Counted from the first letter of the stretch, positions 8,787-18,824 are shown. The stretch is 64,000 nucleotides of DNA from Paraburkholderia aromaticivorans (GCF_012689525.1 NZ_CP051514.1:2046001-2110000), one strand, 5' to 3'. The notes: generated from the sequence alone by a model not told the origin. Numbers and translations: made by a program.

Positions 8787-9083
8787 ATGACCAAGGGCTA
8801 CATCTTTGCCGAAGTTAATATTCGCTCCGCCAACTCGGAGTGGAGCGAATACAGCAGCAAGGTACAAGCAACGCTCGATGCATACGGCGGTGTATTCCTG
8901 ATCCGCGGCGGCACGCAAAACGTGCTGGAAGGAACGGCGAATGGTGCCACTATCGTCGTACTCGAATTCGAAAGCTCCCAACGCGCGGAAGAATGGTATG
9001 CATCGACTGCTTATCAGGACATCCTGCCGCTAAGACTGCGTAATGCAGATGCGCGAGTCATGTGTCTCTCCGGCAGCAACTGA
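8787..9083 (+). CDS. DUF1330 family protein
   Basis: A 98-aa protein of the DUF1330 family, a small dimeric alpha-beta barrel (ferredoxin-like) fold of unknown activity. Recognisable features are KGYIFAEVNI at the N-terminus, YGGVFLIRGGTQNVLEG in the middle and VVLEFESSQRAEEWYASTAY near the end. ATG 8787 follows AGAGGA and gives the usual family start. It is next to an SDR gene and a GntP permease, so it was probably part of the same catabolic unit before IS3 insertion. No substrate can be assigned. Confidence 0.85.
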   Translation: MTKGYIFAEVNIRSANSEWSEYSSKVQATLDAYGGVFLIRGGTQNVLEGTANGATIVVLEFESSQRAEEWYASTAYQDILPLRLRNADARVMCLSGSN

Positions 9084-9150
9084 ACGCATACGAAGGTTGC
9101 GTCCGTTCTATCAACGGACGGAACTCATTGCACACATCGCCGGAGGCAGA

Positions 9151-9921
9151 ATGATCGAAACGAAAGGTCGACTCGCAGGAAAGGTGGCGTTCATCACGGG
9201 CGCGGGCGCCGGTATTGGACGGGTCGCGGCCGAGCGGTTCGCACTTGAGGGCGCGGCAGTCATCATTGCGGAATTCGACGCAGACAGCGGTGAAGCCGTT
9301 ACCGAAGCGATCCTCGGACACGGCGGCACGGCGAAGTTCGTTCGGACCGACGTCACGAACGAAAATAGCGTGCGTGAGGCCATCAAGTCGGCAGTTGAAT
9401 TCGGCGGCAAGATCGACGTGCTTTATAACAACGCAGGTGGATCGAGCAGGATCGACGCACGTGTCACCGATTGCCCGGCCGACGAGTTCTGGCGAGCGGT
9501 CAAACTCGATCTTTTCGGCACCTGGATAGCATGCAAGTATGGGATCGCGGCCATGCTTGAGAGCGGTGGAGGTTCGGTCATCAATAGCTGCTCCGTGTTT
9601 GCACTCGTCGGCACGCGAGGAAAAGACGCGTATACGGCCACTAAGGGCGGCATCGCATCGCTTACACGTTCGATGGCCGTCGAGTACGCGCCCCATCGCA
9701 TCCGCGTCAATGCGCTCGCCCCGGCGGTAACGACGACCAGACGCGTGCTCGGTCTCATCGAAACGCAACCGGAGGTGATGAACAAGACGAGCGAGCGTCA
9801 ATTGCTCGGCCTCGTCGAGCCAGAGGAAGTGGCGATGACCGCCCTGTTCCTGGCATCGGACGAATCGAGGAAGACGACAGGCCAGATCTTCGCAATCGAT
9901 GGCGGTTTTTCGATTTCATGA
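9151..9921 (+). CDS. Short-chain dehydrogenase/reductase (classical SDR)
   Basis: A 256-aa NAD(P)-dependent oxidoreductase. The coenzyme motif is TGAGAGIGRVAAERF near residue 16. The conserved NNAG is in VLYNNAGGSS, catalytic Ser in VINSCSVFAL, and the YxxxK pair in AYTATKGGIASL. The C-terminal FAIDGGFSIS is usual. Acidic residues after the second strand (IIAEFDAD) favour NAD over NADP. ATG 9151 is preceded by CGGAGG. The neighbours, a DUF1330 protein and a GntP-type permease, suggest oxidation of a hydroxy acid taken up by the permease; this is inference. Confidence 0.88.
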   Translation: MIETKGRLAGKVAFITGAGAGIGRVAAERFALEGAAVIIAEFDADSGEAVTEAILGHGGTAKFVRTDVTNENSVREAIKSAVEFGGKIDVLYNNAGGSSRIDARVTDCPADEFWRAVKLDLFGTWIACKYGIAAMLESGGGSVINSCSVFALVGTRGKDAYTATKGGIASLTRSMAVEYAPHRIRVNALAPAVTTTRRVLGLIETQPEVMNKTSERQLLGLVEPEEVAMTALFLASDESRKTTGQIFAIDGGFSIS

Positions 9922-10335
9922 CGGGCACGAAGATCGACAGTGCCTGTGCCGTGGAGGTGTTGCTCGCGAACGTGCGTGTCGATGCCAACGCGGTACCCGG
10001 AAACCGAAGCGCCTGATCGCGCCACGGATTACGACATCGTCGCGCCGACTCGAAGGTGCTCGGTGCGATGGATGTCCGGAAAGGGCACGCGCTCGACTAC
10101 CTGCTCGCGACCGAAATGAATTTCGATGTGATGATGAGCATTTCGACTGCTCACCGCACAAGCAGCGAGACTCCAGCGCGTATGCCTAGAACGCAGATCG
10201 TCTAACGTAATACTTTGCGGTTATAAATTTGCATACCTAATTATTAATCTAACAAATACGTGTTGAGGAATTCGAAAATGTAACAGTTAGTTTGAGAATT
10301 GAAACCGAAAAAAGTAGTCAAGATCGGAGACCGGT
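9922..10335. other. Intergenic region with no convincing gene
   Basis: About 410 bp between the SDR and the permease. The first 270 bp are GC-rich and have short broken frames but no recognisable protein. From about 10200 the sequence becomes AT-rich, which fits a promoter region for the permease-porin pair, but no clear -35/-10 pair is distinguished. Confidence 0.5.
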
Positions 10336-11736
10336 ATGGCCTTGGTAATTGTTCTGTTTTCTCTGGCGTTTCTCATGCTCGCGGCATATCGCGGCTACAG
10401 CGTCATTCTTTTTGCTCCGATCGCAGCGCTCGGCGCCGTCTTCCTCACGGAACCCGCAGCCGTCGCGCCGGTGTTCTCGGGCATCTTCATGGAAAAGATG
10501 GTTGGTTTCGTGAAGCTCTACTTCCCGGTGTTTCTGCTTGGCGCGCTATTCGGAAAGGTGATCGAAATATCGGGATTTGCCGCAGCCATCGTTGCTGCCG
10601 CCATTCGATATATCGGTCGTTCGCGTGCAAACGTCGTGATTATCACGGTTTGCGCGTTGCTGACTTACGGCGGGGTATCGGTATTCGTTGTCGTGTTTGC
10701 GGTTTATCCATTCGCTGCAGAACTCTATCGGCAGAGCAATATTCCGAAGCGGTTAATGCCAGGCGTTATCGCGCTCGGTGCGTTCTGCTTCACCATGGAC
10801 GCGCTCCCAGGCACGCCGCAGATTCAAAACATCATCCCGTCCACCTTTTTCAGGACTACGGGTTGGGCCGCACCTGCGCTTGGAGTGAGCGGTTCAGTAT
10901 TCATGCTCGTCATCGGATTGATCTATGTCGAGTGGCGTCGAAAGAGCGCGATGGCAAAGGGCGAAGGGTACGGCACGTCACTCGTTAACGAGCCAGAGCG
11001 CCTGGCAGAGAACATGTTGCCCAACCCGGTGCTGGCGATCATGCCGCTGATCCTGGTCGGCGTCTCGAACTACTGCTTCACGAAGTGGATTCCGCACTGG
11101 TATGGACCTTCGTACACCGTGGCACCGGAGGTGCTGCCAGGCGTGCATGGTCAGGTTACGACGTCGATCAAGGCGGTTACCGCGATCTGGGCCGTCGAGG
11201 CTGCATTGATTCTCGGCATCGCGCTCGTGGTGTTGACAGCTTTCAGGCGGGTCTCCGCCACTATCGCCGATGGCACGCGCGCTGCCGCAGGCGGCGCATT
11301 GTTGGCCGCAATGAATACGGCGTCGGAATATGGTTTCGGTGCGGTAATCGCCGCGTTGCCGGGTTTCATGGTCGTAAGCGACGCACTCAAGACAATACCT
11401 AACCCACTTGTCAATGCCGCGGTGTCGGTGGGCACGCTGGCAGGCATCACGGGTTCGGCCTCTGGCGGTATGAGTATCGCGCTTGCCGCGACATCCGATT
11501 TGTTGATCAGGAATGCCCACGCCGCGCATATACCGTTGGATGTCCTGCATCGCGTCGTCGCGATGGCGAGTGGCGGCATGGACACGCTGCCGCACAACGG
11601 CGCCGTCATCACGTTGCTGGCGGTGACCGGGCTGACGCATCGTCAGTCGTATCGGGAGATTTTCGCCATCACCCTCATCAAGACGATGGCCGTGGCATTC
11701 GTCATCTCCGTGTATTACCTCACTGGGTGGGTTTGA
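10336..11736 (+). CDS. GntP-family permease (gluconate/organic-acid:H+ symporter)
   Basis: A 466-aa inner-membrane transporter with about 12 hydrophobic segments. Family features are the N-terminal AAYRGYSVILFAPIAALGAV, the segment CFTMDALPGTPQIQN (about 155), AAMNTASEYGFGAVIAALPG (about 320) and SGGMDTLPHNGAVITLLAVTG near residue 420. The last is a signature of GntP-like proteins with citrate, gluconate or 3-hydroxybutyrate as known substrates. It is full length. ATG 10336 is preceded by GGAGACC. The porin gene follows 70 nt downstream, so together they could move a small acid across both membranes. Confidence 0.88.
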   Translation: MALVIVLFSLAFLMLAAYRGYSVILFAPIAALGAVFLTEPAAVAPVFSGIFMEKMVGFVKLYFPVFLLGALFGKVIEISGFAAAIVAAAIRYIGRSRANVVIITVCALLTYGGVSVFVVVFAVYPFAAELYRQSNIPKRLMPGVIALGAFCFTMDALPGTPQIQNIIPSTFFRTTGWAAPALGVSGSVFMLVIGLIYVEWRRKSAMAKGEGYGTSLVNEPERLAENMLPNPVLAIMPLILVGVSNYCFTKWIPHWYGPSYTVAPEVLPGVHGQVTTSIKAVTAIWAVEAALILGIALVVLTAFRRVSATIADGTRAAAGGALLAAMNTASEYGFGAVIAALPGFMVVSDALKTIPNPLVNAAVSVGTLAGITGSASGGMSIALAATSDLLIRNAHAAHIPLDVLHRVVAMASGGMDTLPHNGAVITLLAVTGLTHRQSYREIFAITLIKTMAVAFVISVYYLTGWV

Positions 11737-11806
11737 AAACTGTTTTGCAGTCTCGTCTCAACCAGCAGTGTCCCTAAAAAACAAAGACTTTATTGGAGAT
11801 CTTCAT

Positions 11807-12988
11807 ATGCGGAAGCTTCCTCTTGCCTGTGCCTTTTTGTGCTCGGTCAGTGGCGTCGCACATTCACAAAGCAACGTATTGCTGTATGGCATCCTTGATG
11901 AAGGAGTGCAATTCAACAGCAATGCAGGAGGAAATCGTCAATATTACCTGGCGAGCGGCGAATTGAATGGCAGCCGTTGGGGCATGCGAGGGAACGAGGA
12001 TCTGGGCGGTGGCCTGAAAGCGATGTTCGTGCTCGAAAACGGCTTCGATGAGAATACCGGAAAACTGGGTCAGGGTGGACTCGAGTTTGGTCGACAAGCT
12101 TATGTCGGATTGTCGAACAGTCTTGGTACCGTCACGCTCGGTCGCCAGTACGATTCAGTGGTCGATTTCGTCGGGATTCTTGAAGCAGGCGATCAGTGGG
12201 CAGGATACCTCGGCGCGCATCCGGCGGACAATGACAATTTCAACAATACTAACCGCGTCAACAACGCGGTCAAATTCACGAGCAGGGGCCTGGGTGGATT
12301 GACCTTCGGGGGCATGTACAGCCTCGGCGGTCTTGCCGGAGACCCGACACGCAATCAGATATGGTCGTTCGGCGCCGGCTATACGAGCGGTCCGCTGGTT
12401 CTGGGCGCGGCATATCTCAACGTACGAAATCCGAACGTATCGTTCTATGGGTCCGGCGGCACCGTAGCGGCCACGAGTGGAGGCGTTCCGGGCTCGAACT
12501 TCGGCAACTCGCCTGTTATCTCCGGCTATGCGTCAGCGCATGTGCTACAGGTGATCGGCGCGGGGGCGGCATACACGTTTGGGGCATCCACGCTCGGCGC
12601 ACTGTATTCCAATACCCGCTTCAAGGGACTGGGCGATGTATCGTCCGGGCCGGTTCCAGTGAGAGGCGTAAGCGGCAGCGCGACGCTGAACAACGTGGAG
12701 TTGAACTTCAAATACCAGTTCACGCCTGCGCTGCTCGTGGGTGCCGAGTATGTGTACACGAAAGGAAGCGGCCCTAACGGAGTGGGTGACGCCTCGTATC
12801 ACCAAGGTGCTCTGGGCATCGATTACTTCCTTTCCAAACGAACCGATATCTATGCGGTGGTCGCGTTCCAGAAGGCAAGCGGGACAGATTCCAGCGGGAA
12901 ACTGGCAGTCGCGTCTCTCAGCCAGATCACTCCATCCAGTACGGACAAGCAAACTGCGTTACGTTTTGCCATACGTCACAAGTTCTGA
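11807..12988 (+). CDS. Gram-negative porin (Burkholderia OpcP/Omp38-like family)
   Basis: A 393-aa outer-membrane beta-barrel protein. A signal peptide is visible (MRKLPLACAFLCSVSGVAHS, cleavage after SVSGVAHS). The mature protein starts with QSNVLLYGILDEGVQ and has the porin motif SRWGMRGNEDLGGGLKAMF. FGRQAYVGLSNSLGTVTLGR follows, and the protein ends in Phe (RFAIRHKF), as barrel proteins do. ATG 11807 is chosen because GGAG lies 10 nt upstream and the signal peptide begins there. It probably serves the same solute as the adjacent GntP permease. Confidence 0.9.
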   Translation: MRKLPLACAFLCSVSGVAHSQSNVLLYGILDEGVQFNSNAGGNRQYYLASGELNGSRWGMRGNEDLGGGLKAMFVLENGFDENTGKLGQGGLEFGRQAYVGLSNSLGTVTLGRQYDSVVDFVGILEAGDQWAGYLGAHPADNDNFNNTNRVNNAVKFTSRGLGGLTFGGMYSLGGLAGDPTRNQIWSFGAGYTSGPLVLGAAYLNVRNPNVSFYGSGGTVAATSGGVPGSNFGNSPVISGYASAHVLQVIGAGAAYTFGASTLGALYSNTRFKGLGDVSSGPVPVRGVSGSATLNNVELNFKYQFTPALLVGAEYVYTKGSGPNGVGDASYHQGALGIDYFLSKRTDIYAVVAFQKASGTDSSGKLAVASLSQITPSSTDKQTALRFAIRHKF

Positions 12989-13614
12989 TTCGAAGCGGCG
13001 GCCAATGCGGCCCGTCCGCGCTTTGTTTCATAAAACGGTCCCAGCAATCAGCACCTCGAACTGTGACTCGGGGGACGAATTCGCGATTCATCAGGGAGGA
13101 GTTGATGCTCGATGCAGCGGCAGGACTGGTCGGTGTCTTGCGGTCAACAGCCGTATCAAAGTCCGTCAACGAACCTCGGCTAAGGCTGATCTGCCCCTCC
13201 GAGATAAACCTGCAGGGCAGGCACTATCCCCGGGCTGCTTCATTCTGGCAGCGCGCCGGTGTCCGGAAGACTGCGTCACGGCTCAATTGAGTAAGAGGTA
13301 CCGAGGGTTGTTTCAGTCGGGCAATGTGGGCAGCTAGCCATAACGGGCTTAGTAGCGCGGGTTCGGATTGATAGATGAGAGTCGCCCGTTCCGTATGTCA
13401 GGTTCGCGCCTGCCTCCGACTACCAGCATGGAGAATCTTGACTGGACGGCTGGTTCGCTGACCTCTTCCGTGCAGGTCGTGATAATCGCGTTTGTCAAAG
13501 AAAACTTGACGGTATGTCAATTCTCCATGTGATTGTTAAATGTGCTTATCCCCCCGAGAATGTAGTCACAGCCTCGGGGCATCCACAATTTCAATCTCCA
13601 GATGGAACTGAGTC
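12989..13614. other. Long intergenic region, no supported gene
   Basis: About 625 bp between the porin and the acyl-CoA dehydrogenase remnant. Only short frames without family character are present. Near 13553-13580 an imperfect dyad (CCCCGAGA...CTCGGGG) lies upstream of the acyl-CoA dehydrogenase start; it could be a regulatory site or chance. No IS end was recognised. Confidence 0.45.
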
Positions 13615-14252
13615 ATGGATCTGACATTCACTGCAGAGGAAGAGGCGTTTCGCGCTGAAGTCTCGAAGTGCGGCCCATCATCACGCTCGACGGCGAGCAT
13701 GAAGTCAACGAGGTGTTCTTCACCGATGTGCGCGTGCCTGTCGAGAACCTCGTCGGCGAGGAAAACAGGGGCTGGACGCACGCGAAGTATCTGCTGACCT
13801 ATGAGCGGACCAACATTGCAGGTGTCGGCTTCTCGGTCGCGGCGCTGCGTCGCCTGAAGGCGGTCGCAAGCAAGGTCCAGCGCAATGGCCGCGCTCTCAT
13901 CGCAGACCCGTTGTTCGCAGCGCGGCCAGCGCGCGTCGAGATCGACCTCGAAAACATGAAAACGACGAACCTGCGCGTGATCGCGGCCGTGGTAGGCGGA
14001 GGCGTGCCGGGCGCAGAGAGTTCGATGCTCAAGATTCGCGGCACGGAGATTCGCCAGGAGATTTCGTCGCTGATGCGCCGCGCGATGGGGCCGTATGCGC
14101 AACCGCTCGTCGAAGAGGCGCTTGACGGCGCCGACGATGTCGATGGGTCGAGCGCGGCGCCCCAGTACTTCAACAATCGCAAGCTGTCAATTTTTGGTGG
14201 CTCCAACGAAATTCAGAAGAACATCATCTCCAAGATGATCCTCGGGCTCTAA
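13615..14252 (+). pseudogene. Acyl-CoA dehydrogenase (pimeloyl-CoA dehydrogenase large-subunit-like), internal deletion
   Basis: The gene begins normally with MDLTFTAEEEAFRAEVSK (13615-13668), then jumps in another frame to RPIITLDGEHEVNEVFFTDV (from about 13671). That segment normally lies some 200 residues into the protein. The rest is in frame to the end (FGGSNEIQKNIISKMILGL). About 150-200 codons of the N-terminal and middle FAD-binding domains are lost and the frames do not match, so no functional enzyme can result. The intact neighbour at 14265 is the type of subunit that pairs with this one in dicarboxylyl-CoA or branched acyl-CoA oxidation. Confidence 0.85.
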
Positions 14253-14264
14253 AGGATTCGTACC

Positions 14265-15404
14265 ATGAATTTTCAGCACACGGAAGATCGGCGGATGCTT
14301 GCGGATTCGCTCAACCGTTTCATCGCGGATCAGTATCCATTCAATGTGCGCGACCACATCGCGCAATCGGAAGAGGGTTTCAGCCTCGACATGTGGAAGC
14401 GGTTCTGCGAACTCGGCATCGTCGGCGCATTCTTCGATGAGTCCGTCGGCGGCTTCGGCGGCGATGGCGTCGATATCGCCGTCGTGTTCGAGGCGCTTGG
14501 GCGCGGACTCGTGGTCGAGCCATTTCTGGATGTGTTGATCGTCGGACGGGCGCTTGCTCGCGCAGGCAATCAGGTTCAGCGCGGTATCGTCGCGAAGCTG
14601 ATCGACGGGGACACCATCGCTGCCTTGGCACACGACGAGCCAGGCTCCCACTATGAGCCGGCGCGTGTTGCGACGCGTGCCGTGCGCAACGATAAGGGTT
14701 GGGTGCTGAGTGGCGCGAAAGGTGTCGTGCATCAGGCAGAACAGGCAGATGTGCTGCTCGTGTCGGCACGTACGTCGGGTGGAGAGCACGACGAAGCGGG
14801 CATTTCCCTCTTCGTGGTACCGCGGGTTGCCAGGGGCGTGGAGGTGCGCGGCTACCGGAAGATCGATGGTGGACGGGCGGCGGAGGTGGCGCTCAATGAC
14901 GTCGCGCTCGACGCCGTCGCGCTCGTCGGCGAAGAGGGAACCGGACTCGCGACGCTCACGCTGGCAATTGGTTATGGACTTGTTGCGCTCGCATCGGAAG
15001 CGGTCGGCGCGATGGACGTCGCGAAGGAGCACACGCTCGACTATCTGCGCACGCGAAAGCAGTTCGGCGCCCCAATCGGCACGTTTCAGGCATTGCAGCA
15101 TCGTATGGCCGATTTGTCGCTCGATATCGAACAGGCGCGTTCTGCAGCGATCAACGCGGCGGCTGCCGTGGCTGCCGAAGGCGTCGATCGCGAACGGACA
15201 TTGTCGGCGGCAAAATACTCAATCGGTCGCATCGGCGCGCGCGTCGCGGAAGAATCGATCCAGCTGCACGGTGGGATCGGCATGACGTGGGAACTGCCGC
15301 TTTCGCACTACGCGAAGCGTCTTGTGATGATCGACCATCAGCTCGGCGATGAAGATCATCATCTCGCGCGATATATCGAGATGGGTTCGGCTATGGCGGC
15401 CTGA
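14265..15404 (+). CDS. Acyl-CoA dehydrogenase (pimeloyl-CoA dehydrogenase small-subunit-like)
   Basis: A 379-aa FAD enzyme of the acyl-CoA dehydrogenase superfamily. It has a helical N-terminal domain ([20 protein letters not shown]), middle beta-domain with [17 protein letters not shown], and C-terminal four-helix domain with [20 protein letters not shown] and [12 protein letters not shown]. It is of the type that forms heteromers with a larger partner and passes electrons to ETF. Its large partner immediately upstream (13 nt gap) is deleted internally, so this protein may be stranded. The etfBA pair follows 33 nt downstream. Confidence 0.87.
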   Translation: MNFQHTEDRRMLADSLNRFIADQYPFNVRDHIAQSEEGFSLDMWKRFCELGIVGAFFDESVGGFGGDGVDIAVVFEALGRGLVVEPFLDVLIVGRALARAGNQVQRGIVAKLIDGDTIAALAHDEPGSHYEPARVATRAVRNDKGWVLSGAKGVVHQAEQADVLLVSARTSGGEHDEAGISLFVVPRVARGVEVRGYRKIDGGRAAEVALNDVALDAVALVGEEGTGLATLTLAIGYGLVALASEAVGAMDVAKEHTLDYLRTRKQFGAPIGTFQALQHRMADLSLDIEQARSAAINAAAAVAAEGVDRERTLSAAKYSIGRIGARVAEESIQLHGGIGMTWELPLSHYAKRLVMIDHQLGDEDHHLARYIEMGSAMAA

Positions 15405-15436
15405 GTGTCGGTCGTGCCAATAAAAGGAAACCAGAT

Positions 15437-16186
15437 ATGAAGATTCTTGTACCAGTCAAGAGAGTGGTTGACTATAACGTGAAAGTCCGCGTGAAATCGG
15501 ACGGCACGGGCGTCGACATCGCGAACGTGAAGATGTCGATGAATCCGTTCGACGAAATCGCGGTTGAAGAAGCCGTGCGCCTGAAAGAAGCGGGCGTGGC
15601 GACCGAAGTGATCGCCGTGTCGGCGGGTGTGACGCAATCGCAGGAAACGCTGCGCACGGCGCTGGCGATCGGTGCGGACCGCGCGATCCTGATCGAGTCT
15701 TCGGAAGAACTGCAGCCGCTGGCGGTGGCCAAGCTGCTCAAGGCGCTGGTCGACAAGGAACAGCCGCAGTTGATCATCCTCGGCAAGCAGGCTATCGACG
15801 ACGATTCGAACCAGACCGGGCAGATGCTGGCCGCCCTGGCAAACCTGCCGCAAGCGACGTTCGCATCGAAAGTGGTCGTGGCCGACGGTAAAGCCACTGT
15901 GTCGCGCGAAGTGGACGGCGGTGCCGAGACGCTGTCGCTCATGCTGCCTGCAGTGGTGACGACCGACCTGCGCCTGAACGAGCCGCGCTACGTGACGCTG
16001 CCGAACATCATGAAGGCGAAGAAGAAGCCGCTGGAAATCGTCAAGCCGGAAGACCTCGGTGTCGATGTCACGCCGCGCCTGAAGACGCTGAAGGTTGTCG
16101 AGCCGCCGAAGCGCTCCGCTGGTGTGAAGGTTGCCGACGTGAAGACGCTGGTCGAGAAACTCAAGACGGAAGCCAAGGTGCTGTGA
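15437..16186 (+). CDS. etfB: Electron transfer flavoprotein, beta subunit
   Basis: A 249-aa subunit of the ETF heterodimer. ETF accepts electrons from acyl-CoA dehydrogenases and delivers them to ETF:ubiquinone oxidoreductase. The N-terminus [19 protein letters not shown], the segment [20 protein letters not shown] (about 36-55) and the recognition-loop area [15 protein letters not shown] (about 190) are all typical. Full length. It is 33 nt after the acyl-CoA dehydrogenase gene and 27 nt before etfA, so one operon is likely. This is probably an extra copy next to the housekeeping etf genes; that cannot be tested here. Confidence 0.95.
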   Translation: MKILVPVKRVVDYNVKVRVKSDGTGVDIANVKMSMNPFDEIAVEEAVRLKEAGVATEVIAVSAGVTQSQETLRTALAIGADRAILIESSEELQPLAVAKLLKALVDKEQPQLIILGKQAIDDDSNQTGQMLAALANLPQATFASKVVVADGKATVSREVDGGAETLSLMLPAVVTTDLRLNEPRYVTLPNIMKAKKKPLEIVKPEDLGVDVTPRLKTLKVVEPPKRSAGVKVADVKTLVEKLKTEAKVL

Positions 16187-16213
16187 ATTTTCGGGCACAC
16201 GGAGACGAATGAA

Positions 16214-17149
16214 ATGACGATTCTGGTAATTGCTGAACACGACAACGCGGCGCTGAAGGCAGCGACGCTGAATACGGTTGCTGCTGCACAGAAGATCGGC
16301 GGTGACGTGCACGTGCTGGTGGCTGGCCACAATGCGCAAGGCGCGGCTGAAGCGGCTGCGAAGGTGGCAGGTGTATCGAAGGTACTATTCGCCGACGCGC
16401 TGCAGCTGGCCGAAGACCTCGCGGAAAACGTCGAAGCTACGGCACTGAATATCGCGAAGAATTACTCGCACATCCTCGCGCCGGCGACGGCTTACGGCAA
16501 GAACATCGCGCCGCGCATTGCAGCAAAGCTCGACGTCGCACAGATCAGCGAGATTACCGCCGTGATCAGCGCCGACACGTTCGAACGCCCGATCTACGCA
16601 GGCAACGCAATCGCGACGGTTCAGTCACACGACGCGATCAAGGTCATCACCGTGCGCGCGACAGGTTTCGATCCCGCTGCCGGGGAAGGTGGCAGCGCAA
16701 CAGTTGAAAAAATCGAAGCAGCACCCGATGCAGGCATTTCGCAGTTCGTGAGCCGAGAAGTGACGAAGCTCGACCGTCCGGAACTGACGTCGGCGAACAT
16801 CATCGTATCGGGCGGTCGTGGGCTCAGCAGCGGCGAGAACTACACGAAGGTTCTCGAACCGCTAGCCGACAAACTGCAAGCCGCGCTAGGCGCCTCACGC
16901 GCAGCCGTCGATGCTGGCTTCGTACCGAACGACTATCAGGTCGGTCAGACGGGCAAGATCGTCGCGCCGCAACTCTATATCGCCGTCGGCATTTCAGGCG
17001 CGATCCAGCATCTGGCCGGCATGAAAGACTCGAAAGTGATCGTCGCAATCAACAAGGACGAAGAAGCGCCGATCTTCAGCATCGCGGATTACGGCCTCGT
17101 TGGCGATCTGTTCACCGCCGTTCCCGAGCTCGCCAACGCACTAGCCTGA
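16214..17149 (+). CDS. etfA: Electron transfer flavoprotein, alpha subunit
   Basis: A 311-aa FAD-binding ETF subunit. The N-terminal domain ([20 protein letters not shown]) pairs with EtfB. The C-terminal FAD domain shows [12 protein letters not shown] (about 198) and [22 protein letters not shown], then [20 protein letters not shown] and [19 protein letters not shown], which are standard FAD contacts. Complete, with an intact partner directly upstream. Confidence 0.95.
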   Translation: MTILVIAEHDNAALKAATLNTVAAAQKIGGDVHVLVAGHNAQGAAEAAAKVAGVSKVLFADALQLAEDLAENVEATALNIAKNYSHILAPATAYGKNIAPRIAAKLDVAQISEITAVISADTFERPIYAGNAIATVQSHDAIKVITVRATGFDPAAGEGGSATVEKIEAAPDAGISQFVSREVTKLDRPELTSANIIVSGGRGLSSGENYTKVLEPLADKLQAALGASRAAVDAGFVPNDYQVGQTGKIVAPQLYIAVGISGAIQHLAGMKDSKVIVAINKDEEAPIFSIADYGLVGDLFTAVPELANALA

Positions 17150-17450
17150 GATGCAAAAATCCATGCTGGCGATAACCCGCGACAACGTTCGGAGCGAAGC
17201 CGCCAAGCTCGCCGATAAAGAAGACGCCACGCTCTGGCGCTGGTTCTCCGAACTGTCAACTGGTTGCGAGTTTTGACGCTGATTTCGTAGAGGGCGCTCG
17301 AAATCCTGAGGCGCAAATCGATGTCGGGTACGGCACGCTGAAGATGCGACGACATGTTTCGTTATGCGAAGATGAAGGTATCGACAGGTCGAGCACAATC
17401 GCGACGCTGAGCCGGGCGCCGACGGTGCTACGCTAAGCCAGAAATTGAGA
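17150..17450. other. Region without a supported gene
   Basis: About 300 bp between etfA and IS debris. A 41-codon frame starts just after the etfA stop (MQKSMLAITRDN...) but has no family resemblance that I recognise. The remainder is short broken frames. It may be the decayed 5' part of a gene that followed etfA. Confidence 0.4.
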
Positions 17451-17664
17451 TCAGTTTTGGCAGTAGTGCCGCAGATTGATCATCGTATAGGCGAGTGTCT
17501 TTAACGCGTAGTGCACGTCACTGATGCGTTCGAAGCGCAGCAGCAGACGACGGAACTTATCTTCCCATGCAAAGACGCGTTCGATGGTCCTGAAGCGCTC
17601 ATCGAAGATCGCCGGATCAAAGTGCTGCTTGCGGCCCCGCTTCGGTGTTTTTCGCCCACGCGGG
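17451..17664 (-). pseudogene. IS5-family transposase, C-terminal fragment
   Basis: Read on the minus strand the frame gives a Lys/Arg-rich stretch, DERFRTIERVFAWEDKFRR with the catalytic Glu region, then LKTLAYTMINLRHYCQN and stop at 17451-17453. This is the ordinary C-terminus of an IS5-family DDE transposase. The N-terminal two thirds are absent because the IS6 element begins at 17665. No inverted repeat was recognised downstream of the stop. Confidence 0.72.
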
Positions 17665-18496
17665 GGCTCTGTCAGGTTGATGGAGAGGCGGCGGTAGAAT
17701 GAAGCGATGAAGAAAACGAAATCGCTTTATCACGGTCACCGCTTCCCCGCCGCTGTCATCAGCTGCGCGCTTCGCTGGTATTTCAGGTTCAGCCTGAGCC
17801 TGCGCGACATTGAGGAGTCGTTGCTCGAACGTGGTGTCGTGGTCAGCTACGAAACGATCCGTTGCTGGTGCGAGAAGTTTGGCGCTGGATTCGCCCAGCG
17901 CGCCAAAGCCGGACGGCGCAAGCCGGGTAGCACATGGCATCTGGACGAAATGTTCGTGACGCTGCGCGGCGAGCCGTATCTGCTGTGGCGAGCGGTCGAC
18001 TAGCATGGTGCTGAACTCGACGTGCTGGTGCAAAAGCGGCGCGACAAGGCTGCGGCAAAGCGCTTTTTCCGGAGGGTGCTACGTTCAAACCCGGTGCCGC
18101 GCAAGATCGTCACCGACCAGCTACGCAGCTATCCAGCGGCAAAGGCAGAGATTCCCGAGCTTGTTCATGTGAAGCACGTTCTCGTCAAGGCGGCTGCACG
18201 GGTGAACAACCGCGCAGAGAACAGCCACCAACCGACCCGCAGGCGCGAACGGCAGATGTGTGGCTTTCGCGATGCGCGTCGCACGCAGGCGTTTCTCTCA
18301 TGCTCCGGACCGATCCGGCAGCACTTCGCGTTGCCCAGACATCTGATGAACGCAGCATGTCATCGCGGAATGCTGCAGGAACGCTTCGCCAAATGGTATG
18401 ACTGGACAGTCACCACCGCGGTATCCAACACTATCTGATAAGGATAACTACGTTTTAAGGGCGTTTGTCGGTGGCACCCGTCAACTTGACAATGCC
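17665..18496 (+). mobile_element. IS6-family insertion sequence
   Basis: An 832-bp element. The left end GGCTCTGTCAGGTTGATGG (17665) matches the reverse complement of the right end (GGCATTGTCAAGTTGACGG, ending at 18496) at most positions. The flanking 8-mers differ (CACGCGGG and GTACAGCG), so there is no target duplication. Different broken genes lie on each side, so it probably mediated a deletion or rearrangement, as IS6 elements often do. Confidence 0.85.
17707..18438 (+). pseudogene. IS6-family transposase with an in-frame amber stop
   Basis: The 5' part reads KTKSLYHGHRFPAAVISCAL and contains the first catalytic Asp in STWHLDEMFVTLRGE. TAG at 18001-18003 interrupts the frame where relatives have VDEHG-type sequence. 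The same frame then continues with ELDVLVQKRRDKAAAKRFF, TDQLRSYPAA (second Asp) and NNRAENSHQPTRRRER (Glu). One nonsense change therefore separates two otherwise good halves. Unless the stop is suppressed, no active transposase is made. Confidence 0.85.
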
Positions 18497-18740
18497 GTAC
18501 AGCGTGAAGATGCCGTAGTAGGTCGCTTCGCGAAGTGAGAGCGGTGCGAGCGCGTGTGTACCCAACGAGCGCACTGACTACGAGCCCGAAGTGCCTGACC
18601 GCAGCGAACGGCGCATCAAGCATGGCATCGCTAATTGTATCGACGACCAGTTCGAATCCTTCGCCGTCGGTAATGCTCGACGCTCTGCGCGCGGCAGTTG
18701 ATCGGGGTTGCGGCAAGCTGGCGTCCCAACTCGCCATGAT
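18497..18740 (-). pseudogene. Decayed zinc-type alcohol dehydrogenase / quinone oxidoreductase fragment
   Basis: On the minus strand three frames together give a recognisable C-terminal piece: ATPINCRAQSVEHY, then ITDGEGFELVVDTISDAMLD and FAAVRHFGLVVSAL, then after another shift GTHALAPLSLREATYYGIF. This matches the nucleotide-binding domain of medium-chain NADPH:quinone oxidoreductases. At least two frameshifts are needed, and the 3' part is cut by the IS6 element. It is non-functional. The assignment depends on stitching frames and is therefore moderate. Confidence 0.6.
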
Positions 18741-18824
18741 GGACCAGCCGGTATCGCTTAAGGATCAAATGGCTCATTCCGATTTTCTCCGCAATCCACC
18801 AGCCGGCCACTGCGATCAAAGACC

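Noticed and set aside
13553..13580. Imperfect dyad before the acyl-CoA dehydrogenase pseudogene considered as a terminator
   Set aside because: The loop is long, there is no T-run and no gene ends close upstream; it is only noted as a possible regulatory site.
14187..15101. 304-codon minus-strand open frame
   Set aside because: It is opposite the acyl-CoA dehydrogenase at 14265-15404; no family-like sequence.
15359..16339. Long open frame of 326 codons on the minus strand
   Set aside because: It lies entirely opposite the intact etfB gene and neighbouring coding DNA. Its composition (His/Arg/Gln-rich) is that of a reverse-frame shadow in high-GC DNA.
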